Assembly (NCBI GenBank): GCA_964355525.1
Contig: CAYHDY010000009.1
Span: forward strand, 1 to 27,893
Direction: 5' to 3'
Source: XYB2-FULL-45-11 sp964355525
Lineage (GTDB): Bacteria; Patescibacteriota; Patescibacteriia; UBA9934; GWF2-40-263
Length of the DNA stretch: 27,893 bases
Positions 7,069-14,855 of the stretch are shown piece by piece. Both the position numbers and the translations under genes were made by a program. Numbering within the stretch: the first letter of the stretch is position 1; the number at the start of each line of letters is the position of its first letter. Under the pieces are notes generated by a model. That model saw only the letters and a program-made list of their open reading frames with translations. It did no database searches and was not told the DNA's origin.

Positions 7069-8982
7069 ATGTTCTGGAAAAAAAAGACATCTGACCTCTC
7101 CATCCTCTCGAATACCCCCTCGGGAGGATTTTCAAAATATGTGATTGGCATCTTGATCGTATTATTTTGTATTCTTATTGGATTCGGAATCTGGGGATAC
7201 CTCTGGTCGCAAAAATACAACGAACGTGTTGCGCCAAATGTCTTCATCGGTTCGATCGACGTCAGCGGAAAAACCATGAGTGATGTTCGTATTTTACTTC
7301 AAAAAAAATCCGATGATCTCCTCGCGCAAGGCGTAAGCGTCCGATTAAATGGAGAAACAAAAATGCTCCCCCTTTCAACATTGATCGATTCAGACTCGAT
7401 CGAAGACGTCACGATCGACATTGATCAAACCGCTCAATCCGTCCTTTCCATTCATCAACATTCAAATCCTTTTATTCACGCAGGAAAACTTTTCATCGGT
7501 TTATTCGAATCAACTTCTGTCCCAATCGAATTCACCACGCAAGACGAAGCGATTACAGAGTCTGTGCACGCACTTTTTTCTTCCGCAGAAAAATCAGCGA
7601 CAGATACGTCTTTCGTCATTTCGCCATCACCAACAGGATGGGATATTCGTGTGACAGAAGGAATCGCGGGCACAGAAGTTGAAACGAAAAATTTTCTTTC
7701 AATGCTCAATGAGCAGTTGAAGTGGTTGAAATCAGACACCATCGAACTCGCTCTTATTGCGAAATCTCCGACGATAAACGCATTGCAGGCGGAAACAGAA
7801 ATTCCTCTTGTTCAAAATATTTTAAAGACAGCACCCTACGTCATCACACACAAAGAAGATGACGGAGCCGTGACGACATGGCCTCTGCCAGCACAAAAAC
7901 TTTCCTTGATGCTGATCCCCCTCCCGGACGGCTCTGTCGGGATACAAAAAGAACCGTTTGATGTATTTATCAAACCGATCACCGCGGCTGTGAATCACCC
8001 TTCGAAAAATGCGCGTTTCAAGATTACAGGAAATCGTGTGACCGAATTTGTACAAAGCGAGGATGGACGGTCTGTCGACGATGAACGATTGTTCGAGGAC
8101 ACACTCCATGCCATTCAAACGCAATCAACAGAGCCCATTCAACTTGTTACACGGGTAGAAAAAACATCTGTCACAACAGCATCGGTTAACGATCTCGGAA
8201 TCACAGACAAACTCGGTGTCGGTTTCTCAAGCTATAAAGGCTCGCCGAAAAATCGAATAAAAAATATTCAGAACGGGGTAAATCTTTTGAATGGATTACT
8301 CATTGCTCCCGGAGATACGTTCTCGCTCATCCAAGCACTGCGACCATTCACAAAAGAAAATGGATATCTGCCGGAACTTGTCATTAAGGGGGATAAGATC
8401 GAGCCGGAACTCGGCGGAGGGCTTTGCCAAATTGGAACAACCACGTTCCGCGCGACGATGAACAGTGGCCTTCCTGTGATCGAACGAAGTAATCATTCAC
8501 TCGCCGTGTCTTACTACAACGATCCGTCAAACCACAATCCCGGAACAGACGCAACCATTTATGAACCGGCACCGGATTTCAAATTCACAAACGACACTGG
8601 ACATTTCATTTTAATCGGAGCTGAAAATCTTACAGACAAACAACAATTACGATTTACCTTTTGGGGAACAACGGACGGTCGCAAAGGTTCATACACACCT
8701 CCGATCGTTTTGCGACGTATTCCCGTCGGAGAAAAAATCACAACAGAAACAACAAATTTACAACCTGGCGTAGAAAAATGTCAGGAAGCACATATTGGTG
8801 CGGACGCTTCCTTCACCTACTCCATCGAACACGTAGACGGGACGATTGTGAAAAGAGTTTTCAATTCACACTATCGTCCGTTGCCAAAAATTTGTTTGAT
8901 CGGAACGGATCCGACAAAAATAAAATCTGTCGAACCTCAAGAAATCACCACAACACCAACAACGAACGCGACTCCGAACTAA
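7069..8982 (+). CDS. VanW family protein with N-terminal membrane anchor
   Basis: 637 aa. A cytoplasmic N-tail is followed by one transmembrane helix (residues ~24-46). A long extracellular part resembles peptidoglycan-binding PG_binding_4 domains (from ~60), and the VanW domain lies at ~385-540. Visible VanW signatures: YKGSPKNRIKNIQNG, LIAPGDTFSL, ELGGGLCQIGTTTFRA and SNHSLAVSYYNDPSNHNPG, then TDATIYEPAPDFKFTN. The family is common in Firmicutes and CPR; it was named from vancomycin-resistance operons, but its exact activity is unknown and a cell-wall role is inferred. It is coupled to hsp20 (3-bp gap, no SD). A terminator follows at 9029-9059. Confidence 0.93.
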   Translation: MFWKKKTSDLSILSNTPSGGFSKYVIGILIVLFCILIGFGIWGYLWSQKYNERVAPNVFIGSIDVSGKTMSDVRILLQKKSDDLLAQGVSVRLNGETKMLPLSTLIDSDSIEDVTIDIDQTAQSVLSIHQHSNPFIHAGKLFIGLFESTSVPIEFTTQDEAITESVHALFSSAEKSATDTSFVISPSPTGWDIRVTEGIAGTEVETKNFLSMLNEQLKWLKSDTIELALIAKSPTINALQAETEIPLVQNILKTAPYVITHKEDDGAVTTWPLPAQKLSLMLIPLPDGSVGIQKEPFDVFIKPITAAVNHPSKNARFKITGNRVTEFVQSEDGRSVDDERLFEDTLHAIQTQSTEPIQLVTRVEKTSVTTASVNDLGITDKLGVGFSSYKGSPKNRIKNIQNGVNLLNGLLIAPGDTFSLIQALRPFTKENGYLPELVIKGDKIEPELGGGLCQIGTTTFRATMNSGLPVIERSNHSLAVSYYNDPSNHNPGTDATIYEPAPDFKFTNDTGHFILIGAENLTDKQQLRFTFWGTTDGRKGSYTPPIVLRRIPVGEKITTETTNLQPGVEKCQEAHIGADASFTYSIEHVDGTIVKRVFNSHYRPLPKICLIGTDPTKIKSVEPQEITTTPTTNATPN

Positions 8983-9027
8983 TCTATCCACACATGCGCT
9001 TGCAAGATTCAGAGATGGGCGTAAATT

Positions 9028-9250
9028 AAAAAAAGATCCGGATGATCCGGATCTTTTTTCGAAAGACTTCCCTTCAAAAACCTGCAGGCAAGAAATTTCA
9101 CAAATGGAGAGATCGAGTCCGAAAACCTGATACATCCATTTTTTGAAATCCCATGCTTGTCGTGCCTGCAGATTCCTGATGGGAAATCATTCTTCCATTT
9201 TTTCCACCGTGACGGATCCGCCAGAAGCGGTTGCCCTTTCAACACTGGAA
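9028..9250 (-). ncRNA. Candidate ~220-nt structured non-coding RNA
   Basis: A textbook promoter (9257-9285) and a textbook terminator (9029-9059) bound ~220 nt without a credible gene. The open frames have no SD and the longest runs through the terminator stem. The transcript has good internal pairing. A 12-bp stem joins AATCTGCAGGCA and TGCCTGCAGGTT, inside it GATTTCA pairs with TGAAATT and AATGG with CCATT, and near the 5' end there is a hairpin CCGC/GCGG. Size, promoter strength and isolated position would suit a 6S-like or other housekeeping RNA, but I see no diagnostic motif of SRP RNA, tmRNA or RNase P. Confidence 0.6.
9029..9059. terminator. Bidirectional intrinsic terminator
   Basis: A perfect 14-bp stem (9029-9042 with 9046-9059) has A6 on one side and T6 on the other. 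It terminates the VanW gene on the plus strand and the ncRNA candidate on the minus strand. Confidence 0.92.
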
Positions 9251-9256
9251 CTCCGG

Positions 9257-9285
9257 AGTATACCCGCCATGATAATATTTGTCAA
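9257..9285 (-). promoter_or_regulatory. Strong sigma70-type promoter
   Basis: TTGACA (complement of 9280-9285) and TATACT (complement of 9257-9262) are separated by exactly 17 bp. The start would fall near 9250. It drives the ncRNA candidate. Confidence 0.85.
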
Positions 9286-9327
9286 GTAACTGTACTATTC
9301 TTCGACCACCCAACGACCACCCCCTAG

Positions 9328-9351
9328 CCCCCTCCTTAAAAAAGGAGGGGG
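9328..9351. repeat. GC-rich REP-like palindrome
   Basis: CCCCCTCCTT and AAGGAGGGGG form a perfect 10-bp stem with a 4-nt loop. It resembles the GC-rich repeats around the DUF559 gene at 13.5-14.0 kb in composition, though it is not an exact copy. Confidence 0.6.
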
Positions 9352-9358
9352 AAAATCA

Positions 9359-9387
9359 AAAAAACGAGCGTATTTCGCTCGTTTTTT
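9359..9387 (-). terminator. Intrinsic terminator of clpP
   Basis: The stem AAAAAACGAGCG/CGCTCGTTTTTT has a 5-nt loop immediately downstream of the clpP stop. It could work in both directions. Confidence 0.85.
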
Positions 9388-9393
9388 GATTCG

Positions 9394-10011
9394 TTACTTA
9401 ATGACCTTGTCGATCAATCCGTATTTGAACGCTTCGTTCGGATCCAAGAAATAATCCCGTTCTGTGTCTTGTTCAACTTGTGATTTCTTTTTCCCTGTGT
9501 GTTTGGCAAGAATGTTGTTCAACTGATCTTTGATTTTGAGAATGCGTTCCGCATGAATTTTAATGTCTGTTGCCTGACCGCTTACTCCGCCGAGTACTTG
9601 GTGAATCATCACTTCGGAATTCGGCAAACAGAATCGTTTGTTCTTTGCACCCGAGGCGAGCAAGACCGCAGCCATCGATGCGGCCATCCCGACGCAGATC
9701 GTCGAAACATCCGGTTTCACATATTGCATCGCATCATAGATAGCCAGACCGGATGTAACGGATCCTCCCGGAGAATTGATGTAAAGTTTGATATCTTTCG
9801 ATTTGTCCTGACTTTCGAGAAATAGAAGTTGGGCAATGACGAGGTTCGCAACAGTATCGTCAATCTCCGTTCCAAGAAAAATGATGCGATCTTTAAGCAG
9901 ACGAGAATAAATATCGTATGCACGTTCCCCGCCGGTCGTTTTCTCGATGACAGTTGGAATAAGAATCGAATCGTCAACCGTCGAAAGTTTGGATGTAATA
10001 TGATTTTTCAT
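9394..10011 (-). CDS. clpP: ATP-dependent Clp protease proteolytic subunit
   Basis: 205 aa, normal for ClpP. Serine protease that forms two stacked heptameric rings and degrades proteins unfolded by ClpX or a similar ATPase. Visible: YDIYSRLLKDRIIFLG near the N-terminus, YINSPGGSVTSGLAIYD (oxyanion-hole region), CVGMAASMAAVLLA with the catalytic Ser, MIHQVLGG with the catalytic His, and DTERDYFLDPNEAFKYGLID with the catalytic Asp. The triad is complete. The ATG has no SD; CATAAT just upstream suggests a near-leaderless transcript in addition to read-through from the nrnA-type gene 51 bp upstream. A terminator follows. Confidence 0.96.
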   Translation of the reverse strand: MKNHITSKLSTVDDSILIPTVIEKTTGGERAYDIYSRLLKDRIIFLGTEIDDTVANLVIAQLLFLESQDKSKDIKLYINSPGGSVTSGLAIYDAMQYVKPDVSTICVGMAASMAAVLLASGAKNKRFCLPNSEVMIHQVLGGVSGQATDIKIHAERILKIKDQLNNILAKHTGKKKSQVEQDTERDYFLDPNEAFKYGLIDKVIK

Positions 10012-10026
10012 AAAAAATTATGTAGG

Positions 10027-10044
10027 GGACGGTCGCGACCGTCC
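10027..10044. repeat. 18-bp perfect palindrome, second copy inside smc
   Basis: GGACGGTCGCGACCGTCC lies between the DHH phosphoesterase gene and clpP. A 16-bp core identical to it occurs inside the smc gene at 12993-13008. Confidence 0.85.
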
Positions 10045-10062
10045 TGTATGAACCAGGCGATA

Positions 10063-11085
10063 TTAACACGTTTTCAAAAATTCAGAAACTCGCGTGACAT
10101 CTTCGATTTTTCGATTCGTTCCCTGTTGTTCGATCTGCCAGCAATCTAAATCGACACACACCAGTCGCGCATTCGGAATCGTGAAACCAGCGGCTTTTGC
10201 GTGGCCGCCTCCGCCGTGTGCTTTTGCAATCGCAGAGACATCTTGTTCGCGTGAGCGCATGGAAACTTTAATACCACCTTCTTTGGTCTCCCGCAAAACA
10301 AACAACGTGTCTGTATCCGTCACAAGGTTGAGAAAATTCGACAATCCGTCGATCTCATCATCCGTAACGCGATTATCCTCAATGTCTTTTCGAGTGAGAC
10401 AGGTTGTAACAAGTCGCATCGCGGGATAATCACAAAGACGTTCGAGTGCGGAACCCCAGACGCGAAGGGCGGAAATGGATCGATTATGAAACAACGTTTG
10501 AATCACTTCTTGCACGCGTGCTCCGCTCAAAATCAATTGTGATGCCGCATCAAGTGCGCGTTCATTTGTTCCGGAATTGGAAAACACGTTTGTATCGAAA
10601 CACAATCCTGCAAGCAAACACGTAGACGATTCTTTTGTCGGGACAATGTGGTTCGCTTCAAAAAACCGATGTACCACCTCCGCGGTCGCCGACGCGTCCA
10701 CAAGTACTTGATTCACATGACCGTAACGCGCATTGGTTTTGTGATGATCAATGTTTATAACTGTTGGATTCGACGGAATATGTTCAAGTAATTTTGAAAC
10801 GAACGCCGCGTCCGAACAATCAAACACAACGACAAGATCAATACGATCATCCTCGAACACACAAAGATCCGTCGTACACGCGTCTACGTGCGGCAAAAAT
10901 CGATATTGTTCCGGAACAGGTTCCGCGACAAACACCTGCGGGTGTTTCCCCTGCTGCTTCATAAAATTCACCATCGCAAGTGCAGAACCGAGCGAGTCCC
11001 CATCAATCCGTTCATCCGAAACAAACACCGGACACATGCAGGTGAGGAGAAGTTCGTGAATACGTTTGTGTGTGAGAAGTTCCAT
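10063..11085 (-). CDS. DHH/DHHA1 phosphoesterase, NrnA-type oligoribonuclease/pAp phosphatase
   Basis: 340 aa, normal for NrnA-like proteins. The family degrades nanoRNAs and/or dephosphorylates pAp with Mn2+ in the cytoplasm. Visible: DERIDGDSLGSALA, equivalent to the DxDGDxxxS metal motif, VVVFDCSDA, INIDHHKTN (the DHH motif), and the C-terminal DHHA1 motif AHGGGGHAKAAGF. All metal and substrate motifs are present. One difference from the usual HxxPDGD is that the first histidine position reads Ser/Asp (VSDERIDGD), which may affect one metal site. Divergent from smc; clpP follows on the same strand after a 51-bp spacer containing a palindrome. No strong SD. Confidence 0.88.
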   Translation of the reverse strand: MELLTHKRIHELLLTCMCPVFVSDERIDGDSLGSALAMVNFMKQQGKHPQVFVAEPVPEQYRFLPHVDACTTDLCVFEDDRIDLVVVFDCSDAAFVSKLLEHIPSNPTVINIDHHKTNARYGHVNQVLVDASATAEVVHRFFEANHIVPTKESSTCLLAGLCFDTNVFSNSGTNERALDAASQLILSGARVQEVIQTLFHNRSISALRVWGSALERLCDYPAMRLVTTCLTRKDIEDNRVTDDEIDGLSNFLNLVTDTDTLFVLRETKEGGIKVSMRSREQDVSAIAKAHGGGGHAKAAGFTIPNARLVCVDLDCWQIEQQGTNRKIEDVTRVSEFLKTC

Positions 11086-11109
11086 AGGAAGGACCTAGAG
11101 TAAACAATC

Positions 11110-11137
11110 TTGGGCAAACGGTCAATCGTGATATAAT
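11110..11137 (+). promoter_or_regulatory. Promoter of smc
   Basis: TTGGGC (11110-11115) and TATAAT (11132-11137) have 16-bp spacing, 22 bp before the smc ATG. The transcript would have a leader of about 15 nt without SD. Confidence 0.65.
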
Positions 11138-11159
11138 CATTTCGATCAATATTCCTCCT

Positions 11160-13478
11160 ATGTACTTATCAAATCTCACGGTTCAAGGCTTCAAAACCTT
11201 TGCAAAAAAAACTTCCCTTTCGTTTCTCCCCCCGGCTGCGAATCGCTATCCACTCACATCCATCGTCGGACCGAACGGTTCCGGAAAATCCAATCTTGCG
11301 GATGCGATCCGTTGGGTTTTGGGTGAACAAAGTTTGAAGATGTTGCGCGGAAAAAAATCCGAGGATGTTATTTTTTCCGGATCCGAAGGCCGCGGACGAT
11401 CCGGCTTCGCGGAAGTTTCGATTACGTTCAACAATGAAGATCAAGCCATGCCGATCGATTATGCGGAAGTGACCATCACACGCCGATTGTATCGCGATGG
11501 AAATTCCGAATATCTTTTGAATGATGGAACCGCAAGACTTTCGGATATTCAATTATTGCTTGCGCAAGCGAACGTCGGACAACGATCGTATAGCGTGATT
11601 GGACAAGGAATGATCGATCACATTCTCGTATCGACGCCGGAGGAGCGCAAAGCATTCTTCGATGATGCGACCGGGGTGAAGCCATTACAACTCAAGCGTC
11701 ATGAATCCATTTTGAAACTGAAACGCACATTTGAAAATCTGACCGACGTGGAAATGCTGGTCACAGAAATCGAACCGCGTTTGCGTTCACTCAAGCGACA
11801 AGTGTCGCGACTCGCGGAACGTGAGAATGTAGAAACAGAACTTCGCGCGCATGAAGCATCGTACTACGGATCTTTATGGTGGAGTATTGTCGATGAACTC
11901 GCGGGAGTAAAAACCAAACTCGATCAAATTGATATTCGCATTACGGATCGCCGAACGGAACTCGCGACGATTGAACAACAAACGATTGCGGTTGAAAAAA
12001 CAGAGACGGGTGAAGATGCCGGACTTGCTTCGTTGCAAAAAGAATATCGCGAAGCCGGAAAGCGACGCGATGAAAATCGTCGCGCGCAGTTCGAGATTGA
12101 AAAAGAAATCGAGCTCACGAAAGTTCGAGCACAATCCAACTGGGCACCACTTCCCCTTTTGAAAATCGTAGAGGAAATTGATGGACTTGATGTTCAATTG
12201 AAATCGTTGAAAACGTTGCAGGATGTCATTGCATTACATGCGGCAATCGACACGATTCTTGATCGTGTTCTCGGACTCAACAAACAATTAAAAAAACCAA
12301 ACCCGGAGGACATCAAACCGGATCCCGTGTTAATCGAAAAACGCGCTGCACTCAAAATTGAAGAAGCAACGATCAGTGCAAATGTTTCGCAATTCGAAAA
12401 ACAAATCGATGCGTACGCGATGAAAGAAAAACAAATACGCGCAGAATTTATCGATTCGCAACGTGAACTTCGGGAAAAACAAACACAGATTCATTTGCTC
12501 GAAAACGAACGCAATGGATTGCAAATCGAATCCGCACGATTTGAGGAACGACAAAAAAATCTTGTGCGTGAAATGGATGAAGCTATGGCAGAGAAGGCTG
12601 TGGAAGTGAGAATGAATCGGATCACTGCGCGAGCGGGGTCTGGGGACCCCACCCATAGCTTGGAGGAGTTGTATGCTGAGATTCAGCGATTGCGATATAA
12701 ATTGGAACTCATCGGCGGGATTGATCCGGAGACTGTGGTCGAATACGAAGATACAAAAAAACGTTTCGAGTTTCTTGAAACGCAGCTCGAAGATTTACGC
12801 CAAGCGATCAAAGGTACGGAAAAAACCATTTGGGAACTCGACGAAGAAATCACCAAACAATCCAAAAAAGTTTTCGCCGCCATCAACAAAGAATTCGAAC
12901 GCTATTTCAAAGTGCTGTTCAACGGTGGATCCTGTTCGCTCATCAAATTATCGCGTGACGATTTAAACAGCGAATCGGACGCGGACGTAGAAGACGGTCG
13001 CGACCGTCCCGCTGATGGCGTCACACCCGAACGTGCATTCGAAGATACAGGCGAGGCGGAACGCGATCGATCAGATAAAATAAAAGAACGCATCGCACAG
13101 TACGACGACGGCGTTGTCGGCATCGACATTCAAGCGACGCCGCCGGGAAAAAAATTGAAGTCATTGAATCTTCTCTCCGGCGGAGAACGCGCGCTCACCT
13201 CGATTGCATTATTATCTGCGATCATGGCGGTGAATCCAGCTCCGTTCGTCGTCCTCGACGAAGTTGATGCTGCACTCGACGAATCAAACACCTTGCGATT
13301 CGCATCCATCCTCGATGATCTCTCACAAAAATCACAGTTCATCGTTGTCACACACAATCGTGCAACCATGGAGAAGGCGGATATTTTGTACGGCGTCACC
13401 ATGGGAGATGATGGGGTTAGTAATTTATTAAGTGTGAGATTAGAAGATGTTGCGGTTGGTGATACGGCGCGGAGGTAA
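11160..13478 (+). CDS. smc: Chromosome segregation ATPase SMC, short and apparently hinge-less
   Basis: 772 aa against the usual ~1,150-1,200. SMC dimers bridge and extrude DNA using paired ATPase heads. N-head: MYLSNLTVQGFKTFAKK, Walker A GPNGSGKSN (residues 37-45), and the Q-loop region GQGMIDHILVSTPEERKAFF. A coiled coil covers ~180-590. C-head: ABC signature LLSGGERAL (~671), Walker B FVVLDEVDAALD (~696-707), and VVTHNRATM (His switch). I find no sequence resembling the glycine-rich hinge; the centre is continuous predicted helix around LPLLKIVEEIDGLDV and DTILDRVLGLNK. Two palindromic repeats are inserted in frame (12633-12650 and 12993-13008). No SD. It may be a lineage-specific mini-SMC. 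Confidence 0.9.
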   Translation: MYLSNLTVQGFKTFAKKTSLSFLPPAANRYPLTSIVGPNGSGKSNLADAIRWVLGEQSLKMLRGKKSEDVIFSGSEGRGRSGFAEVSITFNNEDQAMPIDYAEVTITRRLYRDGNSEYLLNDGTARLSDIQLLLAQANVGQRSYSVIGQGMIDHILVSTPEERKAFFDDATGVKPLQLKRHESILKLKRTFENLTDVEMLVTEIEPRLRSLKRQVSRLAERENVETELRAHEASYYGSLWWSIVDELAGVKTKLDQIDIRITDRRTELATIEQQTIAVEKTETGEDAGLASLQKEYREAGKRRDENRRAQFEIEKEIELTKVRAQSNWAPLPLLKIVEEIDGLDVQLKSLKTLQDVIALHAAIDTILDRVLGLNKQLKKPNPEDIKPDPVLIEKRAALKIEEATISANVSQFEKQIDAYAMKEKQIRAEFIDSQRELREKQTQIHLLENERNGLQIESARFEERQKNLVREMDEAMAEKAVEVRMNRITARAGSGDPTHSLEELYAEIQRLRYKLELIGGIDPETVVEYEDTKKRFEFLETQLEDLRQAIKGTEKTIWELDEEITKQSKKVFAAINKEFERYFKVLFNGGSCSLIKLSRDDLNSESDADVEDGRDRPADGVTPERAFEDTGEAERDRSDKIKERIAQYDDGVVGIDIQATPPGKKLKSLNLLSGGERALTSIALLSAIMAVNPAPFVVLDEVDAALDESNTLRFASILDDLSQKSQFIVVTHNRATMEKADILYGVTMGDDGVSNLLSVRLEDVAVGDTARR
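12633..12650. repeat. In-frame palindromic repeat inside smc, shared with the gene cluster
   Basis: GCGGGGTCTGGGGACCCC (imperfect palindrome) encodes AGSGDP within residues ~492-498, at a break in the coiled coil. The same 18-mer occurs at 23425-23442, and a one-base variant occurs at 20780-20797 and 21727-21744 in leaders of the minus-strand cluster. Confidence 0.85.
12993..13008. repeat. In-frame palindrome inside smc, shared with the clpP upstream region
   Basis: GACGGTCGCGACCGTC encodes part of EDGRDRPAD in an acidic, weakly conserved linker just before the C-terminal ATPase motifs. The other copy is at 10027-10044. Confidence 0.85.
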
Positions 13479-13486
13479 GTCACGAA

Positions 13487-13521
13487 ACGTCCCCTCCCAT
13501 ACCCTCCCCTGTGGTCAGGGG
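13487..13521. repeat. GC-rich repeat, inverted copy left of DUF559 gene
   Basis: The stretch contains CCCATACCCTCCCCTGTGGT. It is the inverted counterpart of the copy at 13966-14005, which contains ACCACAGGGGAGGGTATGGG. It starts about 10 bp after the smc stop. Confidence 0.8.
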
Positions 13522-13558
13522 CGGGATAGCGATTTAAATCATTTCTTTTCCACCCGTG

Positions 13559-13601
13559 CCCTCTCCCCCTGAACACAGGGGGAGTCGGAGGGGGACGTGA
13601 A
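13559..13601. repeat. GC-rich repeat, direct copy just upstream of DUF559 gene
   Basis: A diverged copy in the same orientation as 13966-14005. Both carry CTGA or TTGA, then CACAGGGG, a G-rich stretch and GGGACGTGAA. Its GGAGGGGG may serve as the ribosome binding site of the DUF559 gene. Confidence 0.75.
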
Positions 13602-13605
13602 TCAC

Positions 13606-13977
13606 ATGGGTTTTGTTTATTCGCAAGAAGAACAGACTCCTCGTAGAAAAAAGTTACGAAATAATTCCACAACCGCTGAACAACGGTTGTGGTTTTACAT
13701 TAAAGGGAAACAACTTGGATATAAATTTAGAAGACAACATGGAGTAGATGTATACATCTTGGATTTTTATTGTTCCGAAAAAAGATTAGCGATTGAAGTT
13801 GATGGAGACTCTCACTTTTCAGAAAAAGGAATAAAGCATGACAAAAGAAGAAACACTATTTTAAACAAACACAATATTCGAACGATTCGATTCACCAACC
13901 AACAAATTATAAACAACATCGATTGGGTCATCACTGAAATTCTTAAAAACATATCCGACTCGCTACCCCTCCCTTGA
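13606..13977 (+). CDS. DUF559 endonuclease-like protein
   Basis: 123 aa from ATG 13606. The fold belongs to the PD-(D/E)XK/Vsr-like superfamily of small DNA-cleaving enzymes. Visible: RKKLRNNSTTAEQRLWFYIK, LGYKFRRQHGVDVYILDFYC, and the catalytic-core motif LAIEVDGDSHF, all typical of DUF559. The last codons (SLPLP) and the TGA stop are supplied by the GC-rich repeat at 13966-14005, and a diverged copy lies just upstream, so the ORF is embedded in its repeats. It is A/T-richer than neighbouring genes. It sits between convergent smc and the terminator of the minus-strand cluster. It may be a selfish or repeat-associated unit; its function in cells is not known. Confidence 0.88.
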   Translation: MGFVYSQEEQTPRRKKLRNNSTTAEQRLWFYIKGKQLGYKFRRQHGVDVYILDFYCSEKRLAIEVDGDSHFSEKGIKHDKRRNTILNKHNIRTIRFTNQQIINNIDWVITEILKNISDSLPLP

Positions 13978-14005
13978 CCACAGGGGAGGGTATGGGTAGG
14001 GACGT
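13966..14005. repeat. GC-rich repeat supplying the 3' end of the DUF559 gene
   Basis: It contains CCCCTCCCTTGACCACAGGG followed by a G-rich stretch. It is inverted relative to 13487-13521 and direct relative to 13559-13601. Confidence 0.8.
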
Positions 14006-14010
14006 GAAAC

Positions 14011-14046
14011 AAAAAGAAAAAACCGTTCATCTATCATGATGAACGG
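14011..14046 (-). terminator. Strong intrinsic terminator closing the minus-strand gene cluster
   Basis: On the minus strand CCGTTCATC pairs with GATGAACGG (14023-14031 with 14038-14046) and is followed by TTTTTTC and more T. It lies 5 bp after the last gene of the cluster. It is the first convincing minus-strand terminator I see downstream of the cluster promoter region. Confidence 0.92.
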
Positions 14047-14051
14047 CAGGT

Positions 14052-14357
14052 TTACTTCTTCTTCAATTGCACTTGATCTGTTGCCCACGTCATGGCGTCG
14101 CCGCGCATCGTGAACGCTTTGTATTGAAGAGAACCATGGACGATGCCTCGACTGCCGACTTTCACATTGAGTGTGGTGGGTTTGCCATCGACCGTGAGAG
14201 CAATCGAGATGCGTGGATATTTCAATGATGCTTTGATGCGATGCTGAGTGACCGCGCCCGAGAGAACATCGATCACTTCGAACGTCTGATCCTTCGCATT
14301 GAGCACCACGAGAGCTGCCGCCGTCGGACTCGTATTCAACAACGTTCTTATTCGCAT
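14052..14357 (-). CDS. Unrecognised 101-aa protein, last gene of the cluster
   Basis: 101 aa, soluble and predicted beta-rich, with alternating hydrophobic strands such as ALVVLNAKDQTFEVIDVLSG and RISIALTVDGKPTTLNVKVG. I recognise no family. ATG 14355-14357 is preceded by AAGGAG at 5 nt spacing. It lies 66 bp after the previous membrane-protein gene with no two-hairpin element between them, and just before the terminator. The stop is TAA, unlike most of the cluster. Confidence 0.6.
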   Translation of the reverse strand: MRIRTLLNTSPTAAALVVLNAKDQTFEVIDVLSGAVTQHRIKASLKYPRISIALTVDGKPTTLNVKVGSRGIVHGSLQYKAFTMRGDAMTWATDQVQLKKK

Positions 14358-14423
14358 GGGACTCCTTGCGTGTTGATTCCCCGCTCTGAATCACGACCTT
14401 CGCGACTCATGGCAAGAAATGAT

Positions 14424-14804
14424 TTACGTACGAAACGCGTTCGGTTTCTTGGATTTTTTTTCCCAAAATATCTCTGTTGTCAGACTAATGAAGATGGGAA
14501 CAAGGTCGCACAAGCAAATGATGAAAAATATCAGCGCGATGGTACTCAACATTACATTCGCAACATCTTTTCCTTGAAAATGGCGGAGCGTCGCATATCC
14601 GATGAATCCTGACACAAGAAGTGTGGTCATAAAAGGAAAACCGGACACGCTTTCCCAAATGGATTTCCAGAACCATGATCCATACGCGGCAATCGCCACG
14701 ATCACGAGAAAAGATACAAACGACAAATCCGGAAATAATTCCAGGGAAGAAAATGCTGCTATCGCACACGACACAAAGATTGAAATTACACGAATCCAGG
14801 TCAC
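14424..14804 (-). CDS. Unrecognised small membrane protein (Q), GTG start
   Basis: 126 aa from GTG 14802-14804, which has AGGGGGG 5 nt upstream; longer in-frame starts lack an SD. There are about four transmembrane helices: WIRVISIFVSCAIAAF, FVSFLVIVAIAAYGSWF, PFMTTLLVSGFIGYA and VMLSTIALIFFIICLCDLVP. The short charged tail ends KKSKKPNAFRT. No family is recognised. It is the first gene downstream of the last two-hairpin element (14856-14937). Confidence 0.6.
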   Translation of the reverse strand: MTWIRVISIFVSCAIAAFSSLELFPDLSFVSFLVIVAIAAYGSWFWKSIWESVSGFPFMTTLLVSGFIGYATLRHFQGKDVANVMLSTIALIFFIICLCDLVPIFISLTTEIFWEKKSKKPNAFRT

Positions 14805-14855
14805 GTTGCCCCCCTCCCGCGAATTGTACGGATGGTTCTGATTAAATGAACGGAA

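Noticed and set aside
9009..9245. 78-aa minus-strand ORF
   Set aside because: It passes through the terminator stem and lacks a ribosome site; the region looks like an RNA gene.
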